From the NCBI RefSeq assembly GCF_031928785.1, contig NZ_JARQAL010000004.1: DNA of 64,000 bases; one strand, 5' to 3'. A model generated the notes under the pieces. The model was given only the letters and a program-made list of their open reading frames with translations, was not told the origin of the DNA and did not search any database. The stretch is from Enterococcus_C asini_A (GTDB lineage Bacteria > Bacillota > Bacilli > Lactobacillales > Enterococcaceae). The position numbers and the translations under genes were made by a program. Positions 25,130-33,503 of this stretch are shown here, one piece after another. Positions within the stretch are counted from its first letter, which is position 1. Each line of letters begins with the position of its first letter.

Positions 25130-25449
25130 GAATACACCCCAATTCAATTTTATACATAAATTGTAGCATAGCTCTTGGAAATAGGTGGGGTAATTTTTAT
25201 CAATTGGCATGTTGTCTTGCCCCATTTTTGCCCCGCCTTTTTTTTAGAAATAAACAACGCTATGTGGGAAATCGCGTTCTACAGCATTTTTCTAAAAAAT
25301 GGCAATGAGTTAAACATCAATATAACCGTCTGGTTTCCATTGACCTTTTAGCAACTAAAGTAGGTACGTTTTTGAATCATGATTAGCAGCGGGAAAACTT
25401 TCGCCTAATTACTGGGAGACCAGATGTGGAAAGCAGCCAATTTTAACAT
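25130..25449. other. Prophage right end and probable attR region
   Basis: No convincing gene lies here. TTGCCCC occurs twice, at 25217-25223 and 25228-25234, exactly 11 bases apart, in a setting (TTGCCCCATTTTTGCCCC) that resembles arm-type integrase sites near attachment sites of Gram-positive phages. Phage genes end to the left and metabolic host genes begin to the right, so the attachment core should lie between about 25235 and 25449. It cannot be placed without the left prophage end. Confidence 0.4.
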
Positions 25450-25500
25450 AAAAACAGCGCGTAAAGTTCCTTGTGAAAAGGTGCTTTACGCGCTGTTTTT
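25450..25500. terminator. Strong bidirectional terminator at the end of the aldolase gene
   Basis: A perfect 17-base inverted repeat (arms 25450-25466 and 25484-25500) has A-runs outside one arm and T-runs outside the other. It lies seven bases beyond the aldolase stop and likely ends that leftward transcript and shields it from the prophage. Confidence 0.85.
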
Positions 25501-25506
25501 ATGGTT

Positions 25507-26127
25507 TTATTTTCCAGTCAATTTAGCCAATGTTGCGTTGGCCTTTTCACTGTCGTTTATTAACGTGTCTTCTGAAAGAATGAAGGAACCCCCTACGGCT
25601 AAAATATGAGGATCCGCTAGAAATTCAGGATAGTTATCCAAATTAACACCACCTGTTGGCACAAATCGCACATCGCCAAAAGGACCGCTTAAGGCCTTAA
25701 TGGCTTTTAGTCCGCCGTAAATATTTGCGGGGAAGAATTTCACCACATCCAAGCCTAATTCATTGGCTTTCATGATTTCTGTTGGAGTAACTGCACCGGG
25801 CACGACAGGAATATTTTGTTCTTGGCAGTAGTTGACGATTTTTTCATCTAAACCAGGAGTGACGATAAATTTCGCGCCACTTCTCACGGCTTCTTTGGCG
25901 GTTTCCACATTTCGGACAGTACCAGCTCCGACGATTAAATCCGGGTATTTTGACAATTCTTCAATGGCTTTTGAAGCGAGGTCACTGCGGTACGTCACTT
26001 CGATAAAGTGTAAGCCGTGTTTCAAAAGAATTTCGGCAGCGGGTTTTAAGTAGTCCATATCCGTTGCGGTGTACAGTGGTAAAAAGCGTTCTTGTTCCAA
26101 TTGATCTAGCATTGTGTTACTCATCAT
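25507..26127 (-). CDS. eda: KDPG/KHG (2-keto-3-deoxy-6-phosphogluconate) aldolase
   Basis: A cytosolic class I aldolase of about 206 residues that splits KDPG (or the related KHG or KDGP) to pyruvate and an aldehyde. Family motifs: GAGTVRNVETAKEAV, the Schiff-base lysine context DVVKFFPANIYGGLKAIKAL, PGAVTPTEI and FVPTGGVNLDNYPEFL. Start ATG 26127 (or the adjacent ATG 26124) follows GGAGG at 26134-26138; the longer frame runs into the regulator gene. It shares a leftward operon with the RpiR gene. It may serve hexuronate, gluconate or glucosaminate use. The uxuA gene at 34837 makes KDG and fits, though no KDG kinase is seen in the window. Confidence 0.9.
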   Translation of the reverse strand: MMSNTMLDQLEQERFLPLYTATDMDYLKPAAEILLKHGLHFIEVTYRSDLASKAIEELSKYPDLIVGAGTVRNVETAKEAVRSGAKFIVTPGLDEKIVNYCQEQNIPVVPGAVTPTEIMKANELGLDVVKFFPANIYGGLKAIKALSGPFGDVRFVPTGGVNLDNYPEFLADPHILAVGGSFILSEDTLINDSEKANATLAKLTGK

Positions 26128-26143
26128 TTCATTCCTCCATTTT

Positions 26144-27031
26144 TTATTCAAATGAATCCTCAGAATAAGGACCATTAGTCTTTGATTCGGATAAAGCATT
26201 GCGAATTTTTTTCATCGCTTTTTGGCCTTTTTTCTCATCGTGAAGCATGACATTGATGTAAAGGGCGTCCATCAATGTTAAATACAAAATTCTTGAAGTC
26301 AAGGATTCTGTGCGGTATTTGGATTCTTCCGAGTAGACGGTTAAAGTCTCATCGGCTAAACTGGCGATTTCAGAATAAGGATTACCGGTGAGGAAAATCA
26401 AATTAGCATCGGATTTCGCAATGATTTTGGCTAGTTTTAGTGTTTCTATGGATTGCCCTGAATGGGAAAAGACAAAGGCAGTATCCTCTTTGGTAAATTT
26501 GGTGGCAGTCATCAGCTGTAGGTGGTAATCGCTCATATAGTCGCAACGATACTCGGTACGGGTGAATTTCTGATAGGCATCATAGGCAATTACTGAAGAG
26601 CCGCCGATACCAAAAAAGTGCAGAAATTTACTTTGATAGATTCGTTTCAATGTATTGTCCAATTTCTCATGGTCTAGCTGTGGTGGCAAGTTTTGCAAGG
26701 CCAAGATATTAGAATTGATCACTTTTACGGCCACCTCATAGCTATTGTCTTCAGGGGTGATGTCGTTATAAGCGATTAGGGCAGGTTCATTGTCCGGAGA
26801 AGAGTTCGTGGCAATGCTTATTTTAAAATCTTGAAAGCCTTTAAAACCTAATTTTTTAACCAATTTGAAAATGGTGGCTTGAGAGACGCCAGTTTCATCG
26901 GCTAAATTGGCAATGGTCTTATTGACTAAGTCATCAGGATTTTTCATAAGATAATCTGCCACTTTTTTTTCAGTATCACTAAAAAATCGATAATTCCGTT
27001 TTATCGTACTTTCCAAATAACGATTTGACAT
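26144..27031 (-). CDS. RpiR/MurR-family transcription regulator
   Basis: A 295-residue regulator: N-terminal HTH_6 domain (residues ~1-75; DTEKKVADYLMKNPDDLV, ETGVSQATIFKLVKKLGFKG) and a C-terminal SIS sugar-phosphate-binding domain (FFGIGGSSVIAYDAYQKF, AFVFSHSGQSIETLKLAK, LTGNPYSEIASLAD). Start ATG 27031 follows GGAGGG. It is transcribed with the aldolase and diverges from the dehydrogenase/PTS operon. The intergenic region carries two copies of AATAAAATTTrTT, likely its operators. The effector is probably a phosphorylated sugar acid of this pathway. Confidence 0.92.
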   Translation of the reverse strand: MSNRYLESTIKRNYRFFSDTEKKVADYLMKNPDDLVNKTIANLADETGVSQATIFKLVKKLGFKGFQDFKISIATNSSPDNEPALIAYNDITPEDNSYEVAVKVINSNILALQNLPPQLDHEKLDNTLKRIYQSKFLHFFGIGGSSVIAYDAYQKFTRTEYRCDYMSDYHLQLMTATKFTKEDTAFVFSHSGQSIETLKLAKIIAKSDANLIFLTGNPYSEIASLADETLTVYSEESKYRTESLTSRILYLTLMDALYINVMLHDEKKGQKAMKKIRNALSESKTNGPYSEDSFE

Positions 27032-27083
27032 TTTTTTCCCTCCAATCTGCTTGTGAATATAGTTTACCATGTTTTTCTATAAA

Positions 27084-27135
27084 AATAAAATTTATTCTTG
27101 CAAACCTTTACAAATAAATAAAATTTGTTTATACT
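27084..27135 (+). promoter_or_regulatory. Promoter of the sugar-acid PTS operon with two RpiR-type operator candidates
   Basis: TTTACA (27107-27112), a 17-base spacer and TATACT (27130-27135) form a good sigma-A promoter. The near-palindrome AATAAAATTTATT occurs at 27084-27096, and AATAAAATTTGTT at 27117-27129, 33 bases centre to centre (three helical turns). The second lies between -35 and -10, so binding should repress. Confidence 0.65.
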
Positions 27136-27166
27136 GAGGATAGCAAAAAGATAAAGAGGTGTTCTC

Positions 27167-28072
27167 ATGGAAATCGGGTTGATTGGTTTAGGGAAGATGG
27201 GGCTTAACTTGGCCTTGAACGGAACAGATCACGGCTTTACGATTAAAGGCTTTGACATTAGTCCTGAAGTACGCCAAAGGGCCAACGAATCAGGAATTAA
27301 AACAGCCGAATCACTGGAACAGCTAGTGGAAAGCTTGTCAGAGCCGAAAACGGTGATGATCAGTGCACCAGCAGGGAAGATTACCAATGACTTAATTGCT
27401 CAACTAAAAGAGTTGCTTCCAGCTGAATCCATTGTGATTGATGCGGGCAATGCCAACTACCACGAAAGCAAGAAAAATTTTGCTTCTTTAAAAGAAAAGA
27501 ACATTCATTTCTTAGACTGTGGTACTTCCGGTGGGATGGAAGGAGCGCGTCATGGAGCTTGTTTGATGATTGGCGGAGAAGCAGAGGTCTTTGAAAAAGT
27601 CGCACCTTTCTTTAAAGCCATTGCCACAGAAGATGGTTGCCTCTATGGGGGTAAACCGGGAGCAGGGCATTATCTAAAAATGGTCCACAACGGAATTGAG
27701 TATGGCATGATGCAAGCCATCGGTGAAGGTTTTGATATTTTGGAAGCGTCTCCAGAATATCAGTTCGACAATGAAGCGGTAGCCAAAGTTTGGAATCACG
27801 GATCTGTGGTTCGCTCTTGGTTAATGGAATTATTGCAAGAAGGCTTTGCCCAAGATCCTAATTTAGAAAAGATTAAAGGGGAAATTCAAGCCAGCGGAGA
27901 AGCCAAATGGACAGTAGAAGAAGCCCTTAAACTTGGCGTGCCGGTTCCGATTATTGCCAATTCCCTCTTTGTGAGAAACACCAGTCAAATTGAAGATAGT
28001 TTTTCCAATAAAGTGGTAGCAACACTGCGTCACGGCTTTGGTGGTCATGCAGTGAAACAAAAAGGAGAGTAA
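27167..28072 (+). CDS. 6-phosphogluconate dehydrogenase, decarboxylating (short form)
   Basis: Oxidises 6-phosphogluconate to ribulose 5-phosphate and CO2. The 301-residue length is that of the short YqeC/GndA-type enzymes. Features: N-terminal Rossmann motif GLIGLGKMGLNLALNGTDHG, IDAGNANYHESKKN, substrate-site CGTSGGMEGARHGACLMIGG and KMVHNGIEYGMMQAIGEG with the catalytic Lys and Asn. It is the first gene of the divergent PTS operon, so the sugar acid imported here likely enters the pentose phosphate route. Confidence 0.92.
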   Translation: MEIGLIGLGKMGLNLALNGTDHGFTIKGFDISPEVRQRANESGIKTAESLEQLVESLSEPKTVMISAPAGKITNDLIAQLKELLPAESIVIDAGNANYHESKKNFASLKEKNIHFLDCGTSGGMEGARHGACLMIGGEAEVFEKVAPFFKAIATEDGCLYGGKPGAGHYLKMVHNGIEYGMMQAIGEGFDILEASPEYQFDNEAVAKVWNHGSVVRSWLMELLQEGFAQDPNLEKIKGEIQASGEAKWTVEEALKLGVPVPIIANSLFVRNTSQIEDSFSNKVVATLRHGFGGHAVKQKGE

Positions 28073-28078
28073 GCAACT

Positions 28079-29080
28079 ATGAATGAGTTTCGAATTGCGA
28101 TTGTGAATTCCAGTAGTTTTGGTCAAGTATTTCCTAAACACATAGAACGCTTGGAAAAATTAGGCGAAGTGGCTCATTTCACTTTTGATAGTGAGATTGG
28201 AGGCAAAGAACTAGCCCAAGAATTACAAGGCTACAATTTAATCGTAGCCAGTGTCACACCATTTTTCACGGAAGAATTCTTTGAACACAAAGATGAACTG
28301 CGCTTAATCACCCGCCACGGCATCGGGTATAACAATATCGACTTAGTAGCGGCTAAAAAACACAATACCTTAGTCAGTATCGTGCCAGCGTTAGTAGAAC
28401 GAGATGCCGTAGCGGAAAACAATATCACCAACTTACTAAGTGTCATGCGCATGACCGTCCAATCCCAAGACCGGGTGAAAGCCGATCGTTGGGAAGACCG
28501 AGCAGAGTTTGTCGGTCACACTCTTTATGGGAAAACCGTGGGCGTCATTGGGGTAGGCAATACCGGCAGTGGCGTAGCAGAAACCTTACGTCAAGGCTTC
28601 CGCTGCCAAGTTCTTGGCTGTGATCCTAATAAGAGCGCCATGGAATTGGCCCAATTTGGGGCTAAAAAAGTGGAACTAGATGAGCTGTTAGAAAAAGCTG
28701 ATGTGATTTGTCTTTGCGCGAGTCTAACGGATTCCAGCTTGCACATGATTGATAAAGAACAAGTGGCCAAGATGAAAGACCATGTTTATCTTTCCAATAG
28801 TGCCCGAGGAGCCTTAGTCGTAGAAGAAGCCATTGTGGAAGGATTAGCCTCTGGCAAGATTGCTGGGTTTGCCACTGATGTTTTGGAAGTGGAACCAGGG
28901 CGCAAAGATCATCCTTATCTAGCCTTTGACAATGCTTTAGTAACGCCCCACACTTCCGCTTACACCATGGAATGTTTGGAAGAAATGGGCAATAAATGCG
29001 TGACTGACTGTGAAAGAATAGCAGAAGGCTTGTTACCGGGACGGGCGGTACAGGCAGAAAGCATCTTTGTAACAGCTTAA
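28079..29080 (+). CDS. D-isomer-specific 2-hydroxyacid dehydrogenase
   Basis: A 333-residue NAD(P)-dependent enzyme that interconverts 2-keto and 2-hydroxy acids. Visible: ITRHGIGYNNIDLVAAKKH (substrate-binding start), Rossmann GKTVGVIGVGNTGSGVAETL, NSARGALVVEEAI, the active-site Glu in DVLEVEPG and His in LVTPHTSAYT. It starts six bases after the gnd-like gene. In this operon a ketogluconate (6-phosphate) reductase would make sense: 2-keto-6-phosphogluconate to 6-phosphogluconate, the substrate of the neighbour. That assignment is inference. Glyoxylate/hydroxypyruvate or phosphoglycerate activity is possible. Confidence 0.88.
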   Translation: MNEFRIAIVNSSSFGQVFPKHIERLEKLGEVAHFTFDSEIGGKELAQELQGYNLIVASVTPFFTEEFFEHKDELRLITRHGIGYNNIDLVAAKKHNTLVSIVPALVERDAVAENNITNLLSVMRMTVQSQDRVKADRWEDRAEFVGHTLYGKTVGVIGVGNTGSGVAETLRQGFRCQVLGCDPNKSAMELAQFGAKKVELDELLEKADVICLCASLTDSSLHMIDKEQVAKMKDHVYLSNSARGALVVEEAIVEGLASGKIAGFATDVLEVEPGRKDHPYLAFDNALVTPHTSAYTMECLEEMGNKCVTDCERIAEGLLPGRAVQAESIFVTA

Positions 29081-29118
29081 AATTTATTTGAAACAAGTAG
29101 AAAAGGAGGAGATTCATT

Positions 29119-30222
29119 ATGTTGGCAGATTTGAAGGTCAAAGTCGGACCTCAGTTTTATGTCTATGACAAGGGGGCGATTGACCGCTATGTGCCTCAGC
29201 TTTTAAAAGAATACCGGGCGCAAAAGGTCTTAATTGTTCACGGGCAAGTTTCTTGGGAAAAAGCAAAACCTTATTTAGGGTTTGTGGAGAATGGGCCAGA
29301 ACAATTTTTCTATCATCAATACACCGGAGAATGTAGCTATTATGGAACGGATTTAATCACAGACATTGTTCAAGCAGAAGGTATTGATTTTATCATCGGT
29401 GTTGGTGGTGGGAAATTAGTTGACTTGGTAGAATACGCTGCCCATGTAAACAATGTGCCTTGCGGAGTGATTCCGACCATGGCGAGCAACTGTGCGCCCT
29501 GGACTCCTTTATCTGTGATGTACAAAGAAAGTGGTGAATCAGAAGGAAAAAGTGAACACTACTTACGCCAAGCAGCCTTTTTCATCACGGATCCTTACTT
29601 GGTGATTGATTCCCCAGTAGAATACTTTATCGCTGGACTTGCGGACACCATTGCCAAATGGTACGAATCAGATTTGATTTTGAACCAACCAGAGCTTTTG
29701 GATTATCCATTTTTAAAACTAGCAAAAGAAACGACGATTTTATGTAAAGACTCGATTTTATCCGCTAGTAGTCAAGCCATTAAAGATATGGAAGCAGGTC
29801 AAGTTACGGATGCTTTTGTCAATCTTTCAGAAATCGTCTTTGCCATTGCTGGCTTAGTTGGCGGACTCGGTGATAAATACGCCAGAAACGCTGCGGCTCA
29901 CGCCATGCACGATGCCATTTCTAAGTATTTACCAAAGAGCCATGAATACCTTCACGGTGAAAAAGTAGCTTACGGAATTTTGTACCAGTTGGCTTTAGAA
30001 GAACGCTGGAACATGATTGATGACTTGCTACCGTTTTATGAAGAATTGCATTTGCCTCGTACATTAGCCGATATGGGCTTAGCGCCAACACCAGCTGAAA
30101 AAGAGGAGATTGTCGCTTTTATCAACAGCAAGGACAAGGTTCATTTGATTCCCATTGAGATCAGTCCTGAAAAATTAGGACGAGCAATGGAGGATCTTGA
30201 AAATTATATTCTAGTCAAATAG
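29119..30222 (+). CDS. Iron-containing alcohol dehydrogenase family: glycerol dehydrogenase/HcxA-like
   Basis: A 367-residue group III dehydrogenase. NAD motif GVGGGKLVDLVEYAA, then PTMASNCAPWTPLSVMY, and metal ligands in LADTIAKWYES, AAAHAMHDAISKYLP and HGEKVAYGILYQLAL. The overall pattern is closer to the GldA/HcxA (hydroxycarboxylate dehydrogenase) branch than to classical Fe-alcohol dehydrogenases. Next to a 2-hydroxyacid dehydrogenase and 6-phosphogluconate dehydrogenase, it probably reduces another keto group of a (di)ketogluconate. Substrate unproven. AAGGAGGAG precedes ATG 29119. Confidence 0.85.
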   Translation: MLADLKVKVGPQFYVYDKGAIDRYVPQLLKEYRAQKVLIVHGQVSWEKAKPYLGFVENGPEQFFYHQYTGECSYYGTDLITDIVQAEGIDFIIGVGGGKLVDLVEYAAHVNNVPCGVIPTMASNCAPWTPLSVMYKESGESEGKSEHYLRQAAFFITDPYLVIDSPVEYFIAGLADTIAKWYESDLILNQPELLDYPFLKLAKETTILCKDSILSASSQAIKDMEAGQVTDAFVNLSEIVFAIAGLVGGLGDKYARNAAAHAMHDAISKYLPKSHEYLHGEKVAYGILYQLALEERWNMIDDLLPFYEELHLPRTLADMGLAPTPAEKEEIVAFINSKDKVHLIPIEISPEKLGRAMEDLENYILVK

Positions 30223-30240
30223 GAGTAAGGAGGAATTATT

Positions 30241-31068
30241 TTGGATACACTAACAGTGGTACAAAGTCTAATCATTGCACTATGGGTCGCTGCTGTCATG
30301 TCCCGCTGGTTAGGTGGGGGGGCGACACTGACATTGCGCTTCTCCCCATTAATGACCGGTTTAGTCTGTGGGATTGTCATGGGAGACGTGAAACAAGCCA
30401 TGATCGTAACCGCCGCGATTCAATTGATTTACATGGGTGTTTTCTCTCCCGGAGGTTCCATGCCATCTGAACCCGCTGTAGCCGCAGCCGTGGCTGTACC
30501 CGTAGCCTTATTAGGTGGTTTAAAACCCGAAGCCGCAATTTCGGTGGCTGTGCCAGTTGGTTTGCTAGGTAGCTATTTATACCAATTTAGATTCTTTATT
30601 AATACCTTCTTAGGGAAATATACGGACCGAGCAGTTGAGTCTATGGATGACCGAGCGATTAAACGTTCGATTATCACGTTGCCAACCATCGCCTCCTTTG
30701 TGTTATTCGTGCCATTAATTTTCATCGCATTATACTGGGGCGCTCCGGTAATCGCAGACGTAATCGCAGCTTTAGAAGGAACCGTTGTTATCCACATCTT
30801 GGAAGTTGTGGGCGGTGGCTTAGCCGCAATAGGGATTGCCACAACCATTTATGTAATTGGTCGGAAAGATTACTTGGTCTTCTTCTTCTTAGCTTATTTC
30901 TTAAGTGTGATTTTCAAGACTTTAGGCGTGACCATGGTAACTTATGCAATCTTAGGTACATTGATTGCAGCGATGTTTGTTTTAGCAAAAGGTCAAGCTG
31001 CTGATAAACCACAAGTGTCCTCATCTGATGGAGCCACATTTGATGATGATGACGATGATGATTTTTAA
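30241..31068 (+). CDS. PTS mannose-family IIC component
   Basis: Membrane permease subunit (EIIC-Man/Sor) of 275 residues and about seven to eight helices. The family stretch MGDVKQAMIVTAAIQLIYMGVFSPGGSMPSEPAVAA is clear in the sequence, in pieces such as QLIYMGVFSPGGSMPSEPA. The start is TTG 30241 after AAGGAGG. The C-terminus is unusual: it ends in seven aspartates and a final Phe (FDDDDDDDF), echoed in the IIA protein of this operon. It works with IID, IIB and IIA to import and phosphorylate a sugar or sugar acid. Confidence 0.93.
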   Translation: MDTLTVVQSLIIALWVAAVMSRWLGGGATLTLRFSPLMTGLVCGIVMGDVKQAMIVTAAIQLIYMGVFSPGGSMPSEPAVAAAVAVPVALLGGLKPEAAISVAVPVGLLGSYLYQFRFFINTFLGKYTDRAVESMDDRAIKRSIITLPTIASFVLFVPLIFIALYWGAPVIADVIAALEGTVVIHILEVVGGGLAAIGIATTIYVIGRKDYLVFFFLAYFLSVIFKTLGVTMVTYAILGTLIAAMFVLAKGQAADKPQVSSSDGATFDDDDDDDF

Positions 31069-31089
31069 TAGTGAATGGAGGAGTAAGAA

Positions 31090-31953
31090 ATGGCTGAGAA
31101 TCAAGTAAATACTACTATGCCGGGACAACCGGAAGAAATTACGCAAAAAGATGTCCGTAGTTCTTATTTAAAATGGCATTTTGCCAATGAAATTCCGCAT
31201 TCCTTTGAACGTTATATCGCCCCTGCATTGCTCTATGGGATGATGCCAATTTTGCGGAAACTATACAAAGATCCAGATCGCTTAAAAGCAGCTTACAAAC
31301 GTCAATTGTTGTTCTTTAACACTCAGTTAACTTGGGGCGGTGGGATCATCACTGGTTTGATGGCGTCCATGGAACAAGAACGGGCCCGTCAAGAATATGC
31401 CGGAGAAGAAATCACCATGACCGACGACTTGATGTACAATACCAAAGCCGGTTTAATGGGTGCTCTAGCCGGGATTGGGGATGCCATTGACTCAGGAACG
31501 ATTCAATATATCTTTATCGCCATTGCGGTGCCTTGGGCCCAAGAAGGAAACGCTATGGGGGCATTGTTCCCATTCATCGGTTTTGCTTTGTATCAATTTG
31601 CCATTGGATTGTTCTTTGCTCGCCAAGGGTTCTCCATGGGGCGCAATGCCACGAGCTTAATGGAAAGCTCTGGAATTAAGAACATGATTGACATGATGTC
31701 CATTTTGGGGCTGTTTATGATGGGGGTTTTAGCCGGCAACTACATTACCGTTACCTCGTCACTGGCCTTTACGATTTCTGGAAAAGAATTCGTCATTCAA
31801 GAAATACTGGACAAGATCGTACCAGGAATCTTGCCACTTGCCACAGTAATGGGTGTTTATTTATACTTTGTTAAGAAGGGATTAAAAGTTACCCGAGCAT
31901 TGCTTTGGTTAACCGGCATCCTAATCGTCTTAGCAGCTATTGGAATTCTGTAA
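31090..31953 (+). CDS. PTS mannose-family IID component
   Basis: 287-residue IID partner that forms the transport complex with IIC. Features: KWHFANEIPHSFERYIAPALLYGMMPIL, split here as the cytosolic N-terminal part and LLFFNTQLTWGGGIITGLMASMEQERA, which is the family motif; then GLMGALAGIGDAIDSGTIQYI. C-terminal helices (VMGVYLYFVKKGLKVTRALL) follow. TGGAGGAG precedes ATG 31090. Together with IIC and IIB it lies in the standard gene neighbourhood. Confidence 0.78.
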   Translation: MAENQVNTTMPGQPEEITQKDVRSSYLKWHFANEIPHSFERYIAPALLYGMMPILRKLYKDPDRLKAAYKRQLLFFNTQLTWGGGIITGLMASMEQERARQEYAGEEITMTDDLMYNTKAGLMGALAGIGDAIDSGTIQYIFIAIAVPWAQEGNAMGALFPFIGFALYQFAIGLFFARQGFSMGRNATSLMESSGIKNMIDMMSILGLFMMGVLAGNYITVTSSLAFTISGKEFVIQEILDKIVPGILPLATVMGVYLYFVKKGLKVTRALLWLTGILIVLAAIGIL

Positions 31954-31973
31954 AAAGAAAGTGAGGAAGTAAC

Positions 31974-32477
31974 ATGGGAGTAGTTAATTTAGCCAGAGTT
32001 GATGAACGTCTGATTCACGGACAAGTAATGTTGACCTTATCACAACGATCAGGAGTTAACTCCATCTTTGTGGTGGATGATGTGGTAGCCAAAGACAAAT
32101 TTATGAAGGATTTGTACAAGAGCGCCGGGGGCCGGACAGGTCAAAAAACCATCGTCATGACCAAAGACAAATGTAAATATTATTGGGATGAATTTAAATT
32201 TAAAGAATACAGCTGTATCTTGGTTACTAAAACCATTGATGTGATTTATGACTTAGTGAAATACGGGATTCCCATGAAAGAAGTCAATGTAGGGGGTATT
32301 GCCCAAAAAGATCCTGAAAAAGATGTTTTAGTTACTAAATCGGTCTATATGAACAAAGAAGATGCGCTGAAATTAAAAGAATTACGAGATGATTATGGTG
32401 TGACAGATATTTACTTCCAAGCAACTCCTTCGGCACCAAAATCTTCTCTAGATGATGTACTAGCAAAATTTAAATAA
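31974..32477 (+). CDS. PTS mannose/sorbose-family IIB component
   Basis: A 167-residue cytosolic phosphocarrier. The phosphorylated histidine lies in VNLARVDERLIHGQVM (His about 15), and VGGIAQKDPEKDVLVTKSVYM is another conserved segment. It passes phosphate from IIA to the imported sugar. GTGAGGAAGT precedes ATG 31974. A hairpin follows before the next gene, so IIB may mark the end of the most abundant message. Confidence 0.93.
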   Translation: MGVVNLARVDERLIHGQVMLTLSQRSGVNSIFVVDDVVAKDKFMKDLYKSAGGRTGQKTIVMTKDKCKYYWDEFKFKEYSCILVTKTIDVIYDLVKYGIPMKEVNVGGIAQKDPEKDVLVTKSVYMNKEDALKLKELRDDYGVTDIYFQATPSAPKSSLDDVLAKFK

Positions 32478-32498
32478 GCAGTCTTTATCAGGCTGAGT

Positions 32499-32528
32499 AA
32501 TTCTGAGTCCTCTATAGGGCTCAGAATT
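32499..32528 (+). terminator. Intercistronic hairpin after the IIB gene
   Basis: AATTCTGAG pairs with CTCAGAATT, and inside it CCT pairs with AGG around CTAT. No real T-run follows (ATTTATAG), so it is more likely an mRNA processing/stability element or partial terminator than a full stop. Confidence 0.55.
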
Positions 32529-32606
32529 ATTTATAGAGGAAAAGCTGTGTTTTTGGTTAAAGAATCGCTGTAGCAACTTTGACAGCTTGGTTTAGGGGGA
32601 AGGCTT

Positions 32607-33503
32607 ATGATGGACTCGGAATTGTTTGAAGATTGGGTATTGCGCTATGGCCATATGCTCAAAAAACGGTATAGCAAAAATCAGAAGAAACGCTTTTTAA
32701 ACAGTTTGGCCGCAGATCTTTCGGCATTAGGCCATGAAGTATCATTGCGTAAAGACAAAGCGGATAAAGATAGTCTTCATGTGGTAGTAGGGGACTTGAA
32801 AAAAGCCCACACTGTAGTAGCCACTTACTATGATACTTCCGCTGTTACCACTGGTGATTACTGCTATTTCGATCTTGAAAAACAAAAAAAAGCCATTACC
32901 GTCCCCATTTTGGCATTAGGCGGCTTGCTTTTAGTAATAGGACTTTTGGTGACTTACTTTTTCACCATTCCTTTTCTAGCACAAGGTTTGACTTGGCGCT
33001 TAGTCTTCATTGCACTGGGATATTTTATTTACTTTTTAATTTTTGGTCGCATAACCAAAGGCTGGCCCAGTGGCAAAACCTTGATCCGCAATACTTCTTC
33101 CTTGTTATTGGTTTTGGATTATTTAAAAGATAATCCCAATTCCACGCTAGCCTTTGTGTTTTATGACAACGGCGTGCAAGGAAAAACCAGTATCCAAAAA
33201 GTTGCCAACAAGCTGGATTTAAATCGACAACAGCTGATTTTATTGGATTGTATTGGAGCAAAAGGGCAATTGCTATGTGCAACGCCGAATCGCCAAAAAG
33301 CGAGTTTGCCAGGTATTGTCAACCAGCAAGTCAGTGACTTAGGCCCGAAAACAAAATTATTTTTAGTGACAAGCAACAGTGATGATGATGCTAAAAAGTT
33401 GTTTCTCAGCAAGGAAGCGTTAGCCGCTAATGAATTAAATGAAGAAAATTTCCTGTTACTTAAAGAATATTTGGCAAATTTGGAAAGAGGGAAAAAGAAA
33501 TGA
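32607..33503 (+). CDS. Membrane protein resembling a metal-site-less M28 peptidase, within the PTS operon
   Basis: A 298-residue protein with two central membrane helices (ITVPILALGGLLLVIGLLVTY and WRLVFIALGYFIYFLIF). The flanking soluble parts follow the M28 aminopeptidase pattern, but the metal positions are changed: the usual HYDT is YYDT (ATYYDTSAV), the DDNxSG region reads RNTSSLLLVLDYL, the FFDGEEQG loop reads FVFYDNGVQGKTS, and LDMIG reads LDCIGAKG. It should therefore be catalytically dead. The gene starts ATGATG 32607 after AGGGGGAAGG and overlaps the IIA gene. The M28 relation is my pattern reading; the role, perhaps sensing or a PTS accessory, is unknown. Confidence 0.6.
   Translation: MMDSELFEDWVLRYGHMLKKRYSKNQKKRFLNSLAADLSALGHEVSLRKDKADKDSLHVVVGDLKKAHTVVATYYDTSAVTTGDYCYFDLEKQKKAITVPILALGGLLLVIGLLVTYFFTIPFLAQGLTWRLVFIALGYFIYFLIFGRITKGWPSGKTLIRNTSSLLLVLDYLKDNPNSTLAFVFYDNGVQGKTSIQKVANKLDLNRQQLILLDCIGAKGQLLCATPNRQKASLPGIVNQQVSDLGPKTKLFLVTSNSDDDAKKLFLSKEALAANELNEENFLLLKEYLANLERGKKK

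Noticed and set aside
28662..29141. Reverse 159-codon frame over the 2-hydroxyacid dehydrogenase gene
   Set aside because: No ribosome site and composition typical of a mirror frame; the forward gene has all family motifs.
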